A stretch of 64,000 bases of DNA from contig NZ_JACIDX010000013.1 of the NCBI RefSeq assembly GCF_014196525.1, forward strand, positions 62,001-126,000. The letters are read 5' to 3'. Source of the DNA: Novosphingobium sediminicola (GTDB taxonomy: Bacteria; Pseudomonadota; Alphaproteobacteria; Sphingomonadales; Sphingomonadaceae). The notes under the pieces are model-generated. The model ran no database searches. It saw only the letters and a program-made list of their open reading frames with translations, and was not told the origin of the DNA. Positions within the stretch are counted from its first letter, which is position 1; each line of letters begins with the position of its first letter. The translations under genes and the position numbers were made by a program. Below are positions 52,068 through 59,624 of this stretch, piece after piece.

Positions 52068-53189
52068 ATGGAACATGAAAACCTCAACGCCGGTCTCGAC
52101 GCCTCGTTCGACATCCTGGCCCGTCAGGAAGCCGCCGATGCGGCGCTGAGCGCCCTGCGCGGCGAGATCGAGGAAGTGAAGTCGCGCTTTCGCACGTCGC
52201 GCCCGCCGCTGAGCGCGGCCCATGGCGGCAATCATGAGCTGAAGGGCTTTGTCGATGGCTATCTGCGCGCCGGGCGCGATACCGAGCTGAAGTCGCTCAA
52301 CACCGCGGTGATGGGCGATGGCGGCTTCGTCATCCCCACCGTGTTGGATCAGCAGATCGCCGAGCGCCTGCTGCGCCTCAGCCCGATCCGCTCGATCGCG
52401 CAGGTCGTCCAGACCACCACCTCGGACTATCGCAAGCTGATCGCCACGGGTGCGCCGCAGTCGGGCTGGGCCAGCCAGACCGCAGCACGGGGCGAAACCA
52501 CAGCGCCCAAATTCGCCGAAATCATCCCCCCCTCGGGCGAACTCTATGCCAACCCCTCGGCCACGCAATTCATGCTGGACGATGCCGGTTTCGATGTCGA
52601 AGGCTGGCTGGCGGGCCAGATCGCCAATGAATTCGCCCGCGCCGAAGGGGCCGCCTTCGTTTCGGGCACGGGCACCAATCAGCCGCTGGGCTTTCTGACC
52701 GGCGCCACCAGCACCGCCGACGATACCAGCCGCACCTTTGGCACGCTCCAGCATCTGGGCTCGGGTGATGCAGCGGGCCTTGGCACGGCGCCCGATGATC
52801 GGCTGATCGACATGGTGATGGCGCTCAAGCCCGGCCATCGTCAGGGCGCGGCCTGGGTGATGAATGCGGCCACCATCGCCCAGATCCGCAAGGTCAAGGA
52901 TTCGACCGGCGCCTATATCTGGCAGGCCTCGGTGATGGAGGGCCAGCCCAACCGCCTGCTGGGCTATCCGGTGGTCGAAGCCTCCGATATGCCCGATGTG
53001 GCCGCGGGCGCCCTGCCGATCGCTTTCGGCAATTTCCAGAACGGCTATCTGATCACTGAGCGCTTCGGCACCCGCCTGTTGCGCGATCCCTACAGCAACA
53101 AGCCCTATGTCAACTTCTACGCCACCAAGCGCGTGGGCGGACAGGTGCTGGATAGCGACGCGATCAAGCTGCTCAAGATCACCGCCTAA
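52068..53189 (+). CDS. GTA major capsid protein (g5), HK97 family
   Basis: This 373-residue HK97-fold capsid protein has an N-terminal coiled-coil scaffold (delta) domain (about 1-70) that the g4 protease would remove. The mature part opens at about STLKSLN-like KSLNTAVMGDGGFVIP. It continues with QQIAERLLRLSPIRSIAQVV and ends in VGGQVLDSDAIKLLKIT. Hairpins on both sides of the gene may raise its expression or mRNA stability relative to its neighbours, as fits the most abundant particle protein. Confidence 0.94.
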   Translation: MEHENLNAGLDASFDILARQEAADAALSALRGEIEEVKSRFRTSRPPLSAAHGGNHELKGFVDGYLRAGRDTELKSLNTAVMGDGGFVIPTVLDQQIAERLLRLSPIRSIAQVVQTTTSDYRKLIATGAPQSGWASQTAARGETTAPKFAEIIPPSGELYANPSATQFMLDDAGFDVEGWLAGQIANEFARAEGAAFVSGTGTNQPLGFLTGATSTADDTSRTFGTLQHLGSGDAAGLGTAPDDRLIDMVMALKPGHRQGAAWVMNAATIAQIRKVKDSTGAYIWQASVMEGQPNRLLGYPVVEASDMPDVAAGALPIAFGNFQNGYLITERFGTRLLRDPYSNKPYVNFYATKRVGGQVLDSDAIKLLKITA

Positions 53190-53205
53190 AGGCTCTCCCC
53201 GCCTG

Positions 53206-53249
53206 GCCCTTCGCGCTGCGACGCCGTTTCGGCGCGAGGGGCACCTTTT
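53206..53249 (+). terminator. terminator-like hairpin downstream of the capsid gene
   Basis: A stem of about eleven pairs (53206-53216 with 53232-53242, one G-U) is followed by TTTT at 53246-53249. With the hairpin at 52020-52047 it brackets the capsid gene. Confidence 0.6.
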
Positions 53250-53275
53250 CGTTCATGCAAATAAGGGAGACCGCC

Positions 53276-53905
53276 ATGACGCGTGTTATCGTCACGCCAC
53301 CGGTCCTGGCACCTGCGGCGCTGGCCGAGCTGAAGGACTGGCTTGGCATCACCATTTCGGCGGACGATGCGGGTCTGACCAGCCTGCTCGGCACCGCGCT
53401 GGAGGTTTGCGCCGATTATATCGGCATGGTGCCGCTGGCCGCCACCTATGAAGAAACGCTTTGCGTGCCCACGGGGCGCTCCGCCATGCCCGGCCCGGCC
53501 GATTGGCAAAGCTGCCATTTCCCCGGCGACTGGCGCGGGCGGATTGGCAATGATGGCTGGCACCGGCTGGGCCTGCGCCCTGTCTCGGCGCTGATCTCGG
53601 TCGAAGCACTGAGCGGCACGGGCACGCGCAGCGCCCTTTCCGATACCCAGTATTCGGTGCGGATCGACGGCGATGGGCCATGCGCGATCCGCATTCCCGC
53701 CGCCATCGGGCTGGACCGCGCGGTGGTGCGCTTTACCGCCGGACTGGCGGATCAATGGTCGGGTCTGCCCGAATCGTTGCGCCATGGGATCATGCGCCTT
53801 GCCGCGCATCACTATCGCCAGCGCGAAAGCGCGGGGGCCGATGCCCTGCCGCCCGCCTCGGTCACCGCGCTGTGGCGGCCATGGCGCCGGATGCGCATGG
53901 CATGA
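53276..53905 (+). CDS. GTA head-tail connector protein (g6)
   Basis: This 209-residue protein has the gp6-like connector helix region (LAELKDWLGITISADDAGLTSLLGTALEVCADYIG). A family C-terminal segment follows (LPESLRHGIMRLAAHHYRQRE). It would form the ring beneath the portal. The start at 53276 has GGGAG upstream, and the first seven codons of a longer frame are not needed. Its stop overlaps the next start by four bases. Confidence 0.85.
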   Translation: MTRVIVTPPVLAPAALAELKDWLGITISADDAGLTSLLGTALEVCADYIGMVPLAATYEETLCVPTGRSAMPGPADWQSCHFPGDWRGRIGNDGWHRLGLRPVSALISVEALSGTGTRSALSDTQYSVRIDGDGPCAIRIPAAIGLDRAVVRFTAGLADQWSGLPESLRHGIMRLAAHHYRQRESAGADALPPASVTALWRPWRRMRMA

Positions 53906-54078
53906 TCGCCGCCACGTTTCAGCCCGATCTGGGCCAGTTGGCCAATGTGCTGACCCGGCAGGCTGAAGCCATCGCCGAAGAAGCCGCCAATCAGGCCCGA
54001 AGCGGCAATGATTCCACCGCCATCTGGCGCGATGCGCGCCTGCTCTGGCCCGCCTTTACCGCCAATCAGGGAGGATAG
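53902..54078 (+). CDS. 58-residue GTA protein at the g7 position, unrecognised
   Basis: This 58-residue, Ala/Gln-rich protein is predicted to be mostly helical (LANVLTRQAEAIAEEAANQA). It starts in a four-base ATGA overlap with g6 and ends five bases before g8, so it is translated as part of the operon. RcGTA has a stopper protein of about 110 residues here. This protein is too short and not obviously related, so it may be a replacement, a remnant or an unrelated small factor. Confidence 0.65.
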   Translation: MIAATFQPDLGQLANVLTRQAEAIAEEAANQARSGNDSTAIWRDARLLWPAFTANQGG

Positions 54079-54083
54079 GCCCC

Positions 54084-54473
54084 ATGGAAATTCCCCTGCG
54101 CGCCAGCCTGATCGGCTGGCTGGCCAGCGATGCCACGCTGGGCAGCATGCTCAATGCCATCGTGGAGGAAGCGCCCAGCCGCACCGCTCTGCCGTGGCTG
54201 GCCATCGCCACCAGCGCCAGCGTGGACTGGAGCACCAAGACCGAGGCGGGCTGCGAAACCCGCATCGCAATCGAACTGCATCTGCGCGGCGACCGGCCCG
54301 AAGATGGCGCCGCCGTGACCAGCGCGGTTCAGGCCCGCATCGCCAGTCTGCCGCATGATCAGGGCACCTATCGCATCGTCACGCTGAATTTCCTGCGCAG
54401 CCGCGCCGAGGCGCGGGCCAACAACACGCGCGCGATGCTGCTGGAATATCGCTTCCGCACCATCGCTGTCTGA
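54084..54473 (+). CDS. GTA tail terminator-like protein (g8, DUF3168)
   Basis: This 129-residue protein fits the DUF3168 family, to which RcGTA g8 belongs; these cap the tail tube at the head side. Landmarks are LRASLIGWLASDATLGSML, the central RIAIELHLRGDRPEDGAAV and the C-terminal RANNTRAMLLEYRFRT. It lies between the 58-residue gene and the tail tube gene. Confidence 0.85.
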   Translation: MEIPLRASLIGWLASDATLGSMLNAIVEEAPSRTALPWLAIATSASVDWSTKTEAGCETRIAIELHLRGDRPEDGAAVTSAVQARIASLPHDQGTYRIVTLNFLRSRAEARANNTRAMLLEYRFRTIAV

Positions 54474-54498
54474 CCCATTTCCTTTCAAGGAGGACACC

Positions 54499-54906
54499 AT
54501 GACCGCTCAATCCGGAGCCGCCTTTCTGCTGAAAATCACCGATGGCGCCGCAACGCCCACGTTCAACACCGTGGCGGGCCTGCGCACCACCCAAATGTCG
54601 ATTGCCGGACAGGCGGTGACCATCACCACCAAGGACAGCGCGGGCTGGCGCGACCTGCTTTCAGGGGCTGGCGCGCGCACCATTTCGGTCAGCGCCGCAG
54701 GGGTGTTCATGGGGTCGGCCGCCGAAACCCGCATCCGCGACAATGCGCTGGGCGGGGTGATCGACACCTATCAGCTCAGCTTTGAGGACGGCAGCAAAAT
54801 GCAGGGCAGGTTCCTGGTCCAGAAGCTGGAATATTCGGGCGATTACAACAGTGAACGCTCATACACGATCCAGCTCGAAAGCTCCGGTCCGGTGGTGTCG
54901 GTATGA
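54499..54906 (+). CDS. GTA major tail protein (g9), tail tube
   Basis: This 135-residue tail tube protein is of the TP901-1/RcGTA g9 type. It has the N-terminal GAAFLLKITDG, the beta-rich core (ISVSAAGVFMGSAAETRI) and YSGDYNSERSYTIQLESSGPV near the end. An AAGGAGG ribosome site precedes the ATG, stronger than at the coupled neighbours, as expected for an abundant protein. It overlaps g10 by four bases. Confidence 0.9.
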   Translation: MTAQSGAAFLLKITDGAATPTFNTVAGLRTTQMSIAGQAVTITTKDSAGWRDLLSGAGARTISVSAAGVFMGSAAETRIRDNALGGVIDTYQLSFEDGSKMQGRFLVQKLEYSGDYNSERSYTIQLESSGPVVSV

Positions 54907-55214
54907 GCGGCGCCAACCCCTGGCGCGGCGAATCCAGCCTGATCGTGGCGGGCGAGACGCGCGTGCTGCGCCCCAGCTTTGCCGCACTGGTGGCCGCCGA
55001 GGAGGAGCTGGGGCCGCTGTTCGCTCTGGTTGAGCGCGCGGCGGCGGGACAATTGCGGCTGGCCGAGCTGATCGGCCTGTTCTGGCACTGCCTTGCCCGG
55101 CGTGAGGGCATCACCCGCGAACAATTGGGCGAGGCGGTGGTGGCACAGGGGCTGGCCGGCGTTTCGCCGCAATTGCGCGGCCTGTTGGGCCAGATCCTGC
55201 AAGGCGAAGGGTGA
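54903..55214 (+). CDS. GTA tail assembly chaperone-like protein (g10)
   Basis: This 103-residue protein contains the family stretch RPSFAALVAAEEELGPLFALVERAAAGQLRLAELIGLFWHCL, given here as position about 27-68. It matches the GTA gp10 type, a tail assembly chaperone that binds the tape measure protein. The start overlaps the tail tube gene by four bases, and its stop shares one base with the next start. Confidence 0.85.
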   Translation: MSGANPWRGESSLIVAGETRVLRPSFAALVAAEEELGPLFALVERAAAGQLRLAELIGLFWHCLARREGITREQLGEAVVAQGLAGVSPQLRGLLGQILQGEG

Positions 55215-55414
55215 TGACCGAAGGCGTCTGTTTCGGACAAGGCGCGCGAAGGCTGTCGGGGCTGGCGGCAAGGCTGCTGGGATGGCGGCCTCATGAATTC
55301 TGGGCCGCGACCCCTGCTGAACTGGCCGCCATTCTGGCCCCCGATGCCGCCCCCGGCGCCGCACCGCTGAGCCGCGAGGAAATGAACCGCTTGATGGAGC
55401 GCGACCATGGCTAA
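55214..55414 (+). CDS. GTA second tail assembly chaperone (g10.1)
   Basis: This 66-residue protein has the Phage_TAC-like pattern LGWRPHEFWAATPAELAAIL followed by REEMNRLMERD. In RcGTA a small gene of this type sits between g10 and g11. The ATG at 55214 overlaps the g10 stop by one base; a GTG at 55211 is also possible. It overlaps the tape measure gene by eight bases. Confidence 0.8.
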   Translation: MTEGVCFGQGARRLSGLAARLLGWRPHEFWAATPAELAAILAPDAAPGAAPLSREEMNRLMERDHG

Positions 55415-56003
55415 CACTTCCAGTTCCAGCGGATCGGATACGGTCCAGAGCCTGCTCATCGACGTGCGCGCCAGCACGCAGGGCTTTGCCCAAGACATCT
55501 CCGCCATGCGCAGCGGCTTTGACACCACGCTGCTGCCCGGATTTACGCAGGCAGGCTCTGCGCTCGACAGCGCGCTGACGCAGGCGTTGAAGCGGGGCAG
55601 CAGCGGGTTTGGCGATCTGCGCACCACCGCTCTCAAGGCGCTGGCCGATATTGCCGCCAGCGCGTCGAGCAGCCTTCTGTCCAGCGCTCTGGGGCTGGAA
55701 AGTAGCTCGGGCACCACCTCAGGCATCTCCTCGCTGATCAGCTCGGTTCTCGGCCTGCCCGGACGGGCGACCGGGGGTCCGGTCTCGCCGGGACAGGCCT
55801 ATATGGTGGGTGAACGCGGGCCGGAGCTGTTCGTGCCGACATCGGCTGGCTCTGTCGCCTCCAATGGCGCGCTCAACTCCGCATCGCGCAATGTCACCGT
55901 GTCGATCCAGCTAAGCGGTGGAAGCAGCGATGCCCCCGCCGCCATGCAGCGATCCAGCCGCCAAGTGGCCAGCGCCGTGCGCCGCGCGCTGAGCCAATCC
56001 TGA
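55407..56003 (+). CDS. GTA tail tape measure protein (g11), short form
   Basis: This 198-residue protein, rich in Ser and Ala, has a helical middle and a typical tape-measure C-terminal motif (GLPGRATGGPVSPGQAYMVGERGPELFVP). Its shortness fits the very short tails of GTA particles and is similar to RcGTA g11 (about 220 residues). It determines tail length and probably reaches the host membrane on injection. It overlaps the preceding chaperone gene by eight bases. Confidence 0.87.
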   Translation: MANTSSSSGSDTVQSLLIDVRASTQGFAQDISAMRSGFDTTLLPGFTQAGSALDSALTQALKRGSSGFGDLRTTALKALADIAASASSSLLSSALGLESSSGTTSGISSLISSVLGLPGRATGGPVSPGQAYMVGERGPELFVPTSAGSVASNGALNSASRNVTVSIQLSGGSSDAPAAMQRSSRQVASAVRRALSQS

Positions 56004-56048
56004 CGCCGCAATCCTGCCCCCGCAAACCTGACAGAGTAGGAATCACCG

Positions 56049-58391
56049 ATGGCCTTCTGGCTTGCCTCCACCCGCGAGGGACAGGAAACCGACTGGATCC
56101 AGCGTTTTGACCCGCGCTTCTGGACGGTGAATTTCCCGCGCCCAATGATGGCTGCGATCACCACGCCTGCGCCTGATGCGTTGCGGCTCGACGCCTGTTT
56201 TCTGACGCAGGGCGATCTGGCCGGGCTGATTTGGGAGAGCGAGGATACGCTCGACCATCCGCTGCTCGCCTATGCCGCGGCGCGCGATTATTCGGGTGCG
56301 ACCCTATCATTCCGCTGGAGGTCTGGCGGGCTGATCGCGCTGGATCAGACCAATGGCCCGACGCTGACCATTGAGGGGCGCGATGCGGGCGGCGCGGCGC
56401 ACACATGGTATGTCCGCCTGTGGAATTTTGCCAGCGGATCGGGCGAAGATGCGCAGATTAGGCTAAACTTTTCCGAGGTCTTCGGCGGCTGGTCGCGCGA
56501 TTTCGGAATGGACCCGCTCTATCCCGCCGACATCGACCGCATGTTCATCTCCTTGGTGCCTAATGGCTATACCGCCGGATCGACCACGCCTTTAAGCGCC
56601 AGCGCCAATGCATGGGTGGAAATGACCAATATCCGCTGCACCGGCCAGAAGGCGATGCTGCGGATCGGCAATGTCTTTGTGCCGCCTCATGGGCTGGCCA
56701 TGGCCACGGCCTATGACGACAGCTTCAACCAGACGCCCGCCCGCCTGCTGCGCTCTGTCCGTCAACTCGGCTATCGAGGCAGCATCCTGCACTATGTCGG
56801 GATGAGCCATTTCTTCCAGTTGACCGCATCGGGCGGCAGCTATCTGGTGGGCCTGTCGGGCGATCCTTTGTGCCTGCCCGCACGGGCTTGGCATGGTGAG
56901 TTCTTCGCCGCTTGCAAGGCATGGGGCTATTCGCCGATCGCCTCGCTTTCCTATGAAGTGCTGGCCGCGCATTGCCCGCCGGCATGGCAGCAGCGCGCGG
57001 CCAATGGCGATCCGGCGCTGACCGGCTGGTCGCCGCCCTCGGCGCTGATGTCTCCGGCCAATACGGCGGCGATGACATGGCAGAAATCGGTAGCCGCCGC
57101 CTTTGCCCAACTGCTGGTCGATGCCGGTTGCACGGTGCGCTTTCAGGTGGGCGAGCCATGGTGGTGGGTGATGAGCGACGGCCGGATCTGCATCTATGAC
57201 GATGCGGCCAAGGCGGGTTTTGGCGGCAACCCGGTGGCGATCCCCGATCTGCGCGCTGGCCTGACCACGGCGCAAACCGCCTTGCTGGATCAGGCAGGCG
57301 CCATGCTGGCGGCCTCGACCATCGCTCTGGCCGAGGCGGCGCGGGCGGTGGCGCAGGCGGCGGGCGTGGCAAGCGAGACATTGTTGCTCACCTTCGTTCC
57401 CACGGTCCTTGACCCAGCGACGCCTGAGGCGCGGCGGGCCAATATGCCGGTCGGCTGGGCCAGCCCCGCCTTTGATCGGCTTCAGGTTGAGGATTACGAC
57501 TGGCTGACCGCAGGTGCCGAGGCCCAGCGTCAGGCCGCCTATCAACTGGTCAATGACCGGCTGGGTTATCCGCCCGAACAGCAGGATTATCTGGCCGGTT
57601 TCGTCCTCTTGCCCAGCCAGTCCGGCCAATGGCGTCTGGTTGATCAGGGGATTGGCGAGGCCCGCGAGCGCGAGGCGCATGAAATTTTCGTCTGGGCGCT
57701 GCCGCAGGTCTGCCGCGACGGCTTTGTCGCCCTGCCCGTTTCAGAGGACAGCAACGATATGAACGCTTTTGACGATGTGGCCTATCCGCTGCCGCTGGGG
57801 CTGGACACCAAGATCAGCCCGTCCTTTTCCACCAGCGTGACCACCACGGCCTCCGGCTTTGAACGCCGCAACAGCCTGTGGAGCGATGCAAAGCTGAGTT
57901 TCGATGTCGGGCCGGGCATTCGCTCGGAACAGGATCTGGGCATTCTGCTGGGGTTCTTCCGCGCGCGGCGCGGCCCGGCACGCGGTTTCCGCCTTTGCGA
58001 TCCCAGCGATTTCAGCTCGAACGGCATGGCCGGCACGCCATCGGCCAGCGATCAGGTATTGGGCACCGGCGACGGCTTGCTGGCCAGCTTCCCGCTCGCC
58101 AAACGCTATGGCGCAGATGAGGATGCCCAGTTGCGGCGCATCACCCGCCCACGCAGCGGCTCGGTGCTGGTCAGCGTCAATGGCGTGGCGCAGGCCAGCG
58201 GCTGGGTGCTGGGCGCGGGCGGGATCGTGCAATTCACCACGCCGCCCGCTGCTGGCGCTATCGTGTGCGCCGGGTTCCTGTTTGATGTGCCGGTGCGCTT
58301 TGAACAGGATCGCCTCGACATTTCGGGCCTGACCTTTCTGGCCGGAGAAGCGCCCTCCGTTCCCCTGATCGAAGTGCGGGAGGCGGTATGA
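56049..58391 (+). CDS. GTA tail protein: long N-terminal domain fused to DUF2460 (g12)
   Basis: This is a 780-residue protein. The last 210 residues or so (from about 572: DVAYPLPLGLDTKISPSFSTS) form the DUF2460 domain, which alone makes up RcGTA g12. The first 570 residues are an extra module. It opens with a beta-rich part (to about 215), followed by alternating strands and helices (YDDSFNQTPARLLRSVRQLGYRG, VRFQVGEPWWWVMSDG) that look like a TIM-barrel or glycosidase-like fold. It resembles what has been called a non-contractile tail sheath TIM barrel (from memory). A receptor-binding or wall-degrading role is possible. The frame is unbroken; the stop overlaps g13 by four bases. Confidence 0.82.
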   Translation: MAFWLASTREGQETDWIQRFDPRFWTVNFPRPMMAAITTPAPDALRLDACFLTQGDLAGLIWESEDTLDHPLLAYAAARDYSGATLSFRWRSGGLIALDQTNGPTLTIEGRDAGGAAHTWYVRLWNFASGSGEDAQIRLNFSEVFGGWSRDFGMDPLYPADIDRMFISLVPNGYTAGSTTPLSASANAWVEMTNIRCTGQKAMLRIGNVFVPPHGLAMATAYDDSFNQTPARLLRSVRQLGYRGSILHYVGMSHFFQLTASGGSYLVGLSGDPLCLPARAWHGEFFAACKAWGYSPIASLSYEVLAAHCPPAWQQRAANGDPALTGWSPPSALMSPANTAAMTWQKSVAAAFAQLLVDAGCTVRFQVGEPWWWVMSDGRICIYDDAAKAGFGGNPVAIPDLRAGLTTAQTALLDQAGAMLAASTIALAEAARAVAQAAGVASETLLLTFVPTVLDPATPEARRANMPVGWASPAFDRLQVEDYDWLTAGAEAQRQAAYQLVNDRLGYPPEQQDYLAGFVLLPSQSGQWRLVDQGIGEAREREAHEIFVWALPQVCRDGFVALPVSEDSNDMNAFDDVAYPLPLGLDTKISPSFSTSVTTTASGFERRNSLWSDAKLSFDVGPGIRSEQDLGILLGFFRARRGPARGFRLCDPSDFSSNGMAGTPSASDQVLGTGDGLLASFPLAKRYGADEDAQLRRITRPRSGSVLVSVNGVAQASGWVLGAGGIVQFTTPPAAGAIVCAGFLFDVPVRFEQDRLDISGLTFLAGEAPSVPLIEVREAV

Positions 58392-59206
58392 GCCGGGTAT
58401 GGTTCGCGCAGGAACTGGAAACCGTGGCCACCTATTGGCGCATCGTGCGCGGCGATGGCGTGGCATTGGGCTTTACCACCCATGACCGCGATCTGTGGTT
58501 TGATGGGCTCAACCATATGGCGGCGCCGGGCATGATGCCTGCGGCGATCCGACGCACATCGGGACTGGACGATGATTCGGCCGAAATCACCGGCGCCATC
58601 AGCCACGACGCGATCAGCGCCTTTGACCTGCAATCGGGCCGGTTCGAGGGCGCGCGCGTGGTGGTCGGGGTGGTCGATTGGGAAACGATGGAGCATCAAC
58701 CGCTCTATCGCGGCGCGATCGGCACGGTCAGTCAGGAAATGCAGGGCTTTGTTGCCGAACTGGAATCGAGCAAGGCCGAGCTGGCCCGCGATCCGATCCC
58801 GCGCACCAGCCCCACATGCCGTGCGCAATTCTGCGACCGGGAATGCGCGCTGTCGGCGGCGCGTTTCAGCCATGAGGCAACGCTTCTGGCGCATAATCTG
58901 GACAGCAATCTGATCCATCTGACCACTTCGCTCGATCTGGGACTGTTGCTGGGCGGGACGCTGCGCTGGATCGATGGGCCTTATGCGGGCCTGTCGATGA
59001 CGATCACCGGCCGCTCCGGCAGCTTCCTGATGCTGGATCATCCGCTCGATCTGGCGCTGACCAGCGGGTTGCGGGTGGCGCTGCGCGAAGGTTGCGATCA
59101 CACGCTGGCCACATGTGGCGAGCGCTTTGGCAATGCCGCCAATTTCCGCGGCGAGCCGTTCCTGCCCGGCAATGATCTGGTGGTGCGCTATGGGGTGGCA
59201 GGATGA
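58388..59206 (+). CDS. GTA hub protein (g13), DUF2163 with BR0599 domain
   Basis: This 272-residue protein has an N-terminal DUF2163 domain (WRIVRGDGVALGFTTHDRDLWFDG) and a C-terminal phage_BR0599 domain. Five Cys cluster in TCRAQFCDREC and GCDHTLATCGERFGN, a pattern suited to an iron-sulfur cluster, as reported for the RcGTA hub and phage lambda L. It forms the distal tail hub. It overlaps both neighbours by four bases. Confidence 0.88.
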   Translation: MSRVWFAQELETVATYWRIVRGDGVALGFTTHDRDLWFDGLNHMAAPGMMPAAIRRTSGLDDDSAEITGAISHDAISAFDLQSGRFEGARVVVGVVDWETMEHQPLYRGAIGTVSQEMQGFVAELESSKAELARDPIPRTSPTCRAQFCDRECALSAARFSHEATLLAHNLDSNLIHLTTSLDLGLLLGGTLRWIDGPYAGLSMTITGRSGSFLMLDHPLDLALTSGLRVALREGCDHTLATCGERFGNAANFRGEPFLPGNDLVVRYGVAG

Positions 59207-59613
59207 GTTCTGCGCTGGATCTGGCGCAGGCTGCCGAGGATCTGGTCGGCACGCGCTTTCGCCTGCATGGCCGCCACCCGGAACATGGGCTGGACTGTCT
59301 GGGCGTGCTGGCGGTGGCGTTGCGGGCGACCGGGCGGCCCGACGATTTGCCCACCGACTATGCATGGCGCAACGCCAATCCGCAGCGCGCGATGGATCTG
59401 GCCGGACGGTGGGGTTTTGTAGCGGTCGAGGGCGCGATCCTTCCCGGCGATGTGGTCCTGCTGCGCATGGGGGCGGCGGCGCTGCATTTCGTCATCGCCG
59501 TTTCGGGCGGCGGCTTTGTCCACGCCCATGCCGGCCAGCGTCAGGTGCTGCGCTCGCCCGCCATGCCCGATGGCGTGATGGTCGAACACTGGCGCCTTGA
59601 TCCAAACCTTTAA
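59203..59613 (+). CDS. GTA NlpC/P60 cell-wall peptidase (g14)
   Basis: This 136-residue cysteine peptidase has the nucleophile Cys in GLDCLGVL and the catalytic His in ALHFVIAV. A third polar residue lies in GGFVHAHAG. It corresponds to RcGTA g14, which cuts peptidoglycan during DNA delivery and belongs to the tail tip. It is coupled to g13 by a four-base overlap. Confidence 0.9.
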   Translation: MSSALDLAQAAEDLVGTRFRLHGRHPEHGLDCLGVLAVALRATGRPDDLPTDYAWRNANPQRAMDLAGRWGFVAVEGAILPGDVVLLRMGAAALHFVIAVSGGGFVHAHAGQRQVLRSPAMPDGVMVEHWRLDPNL

Positions 59614-59624
59614 GGAAGCAGACC

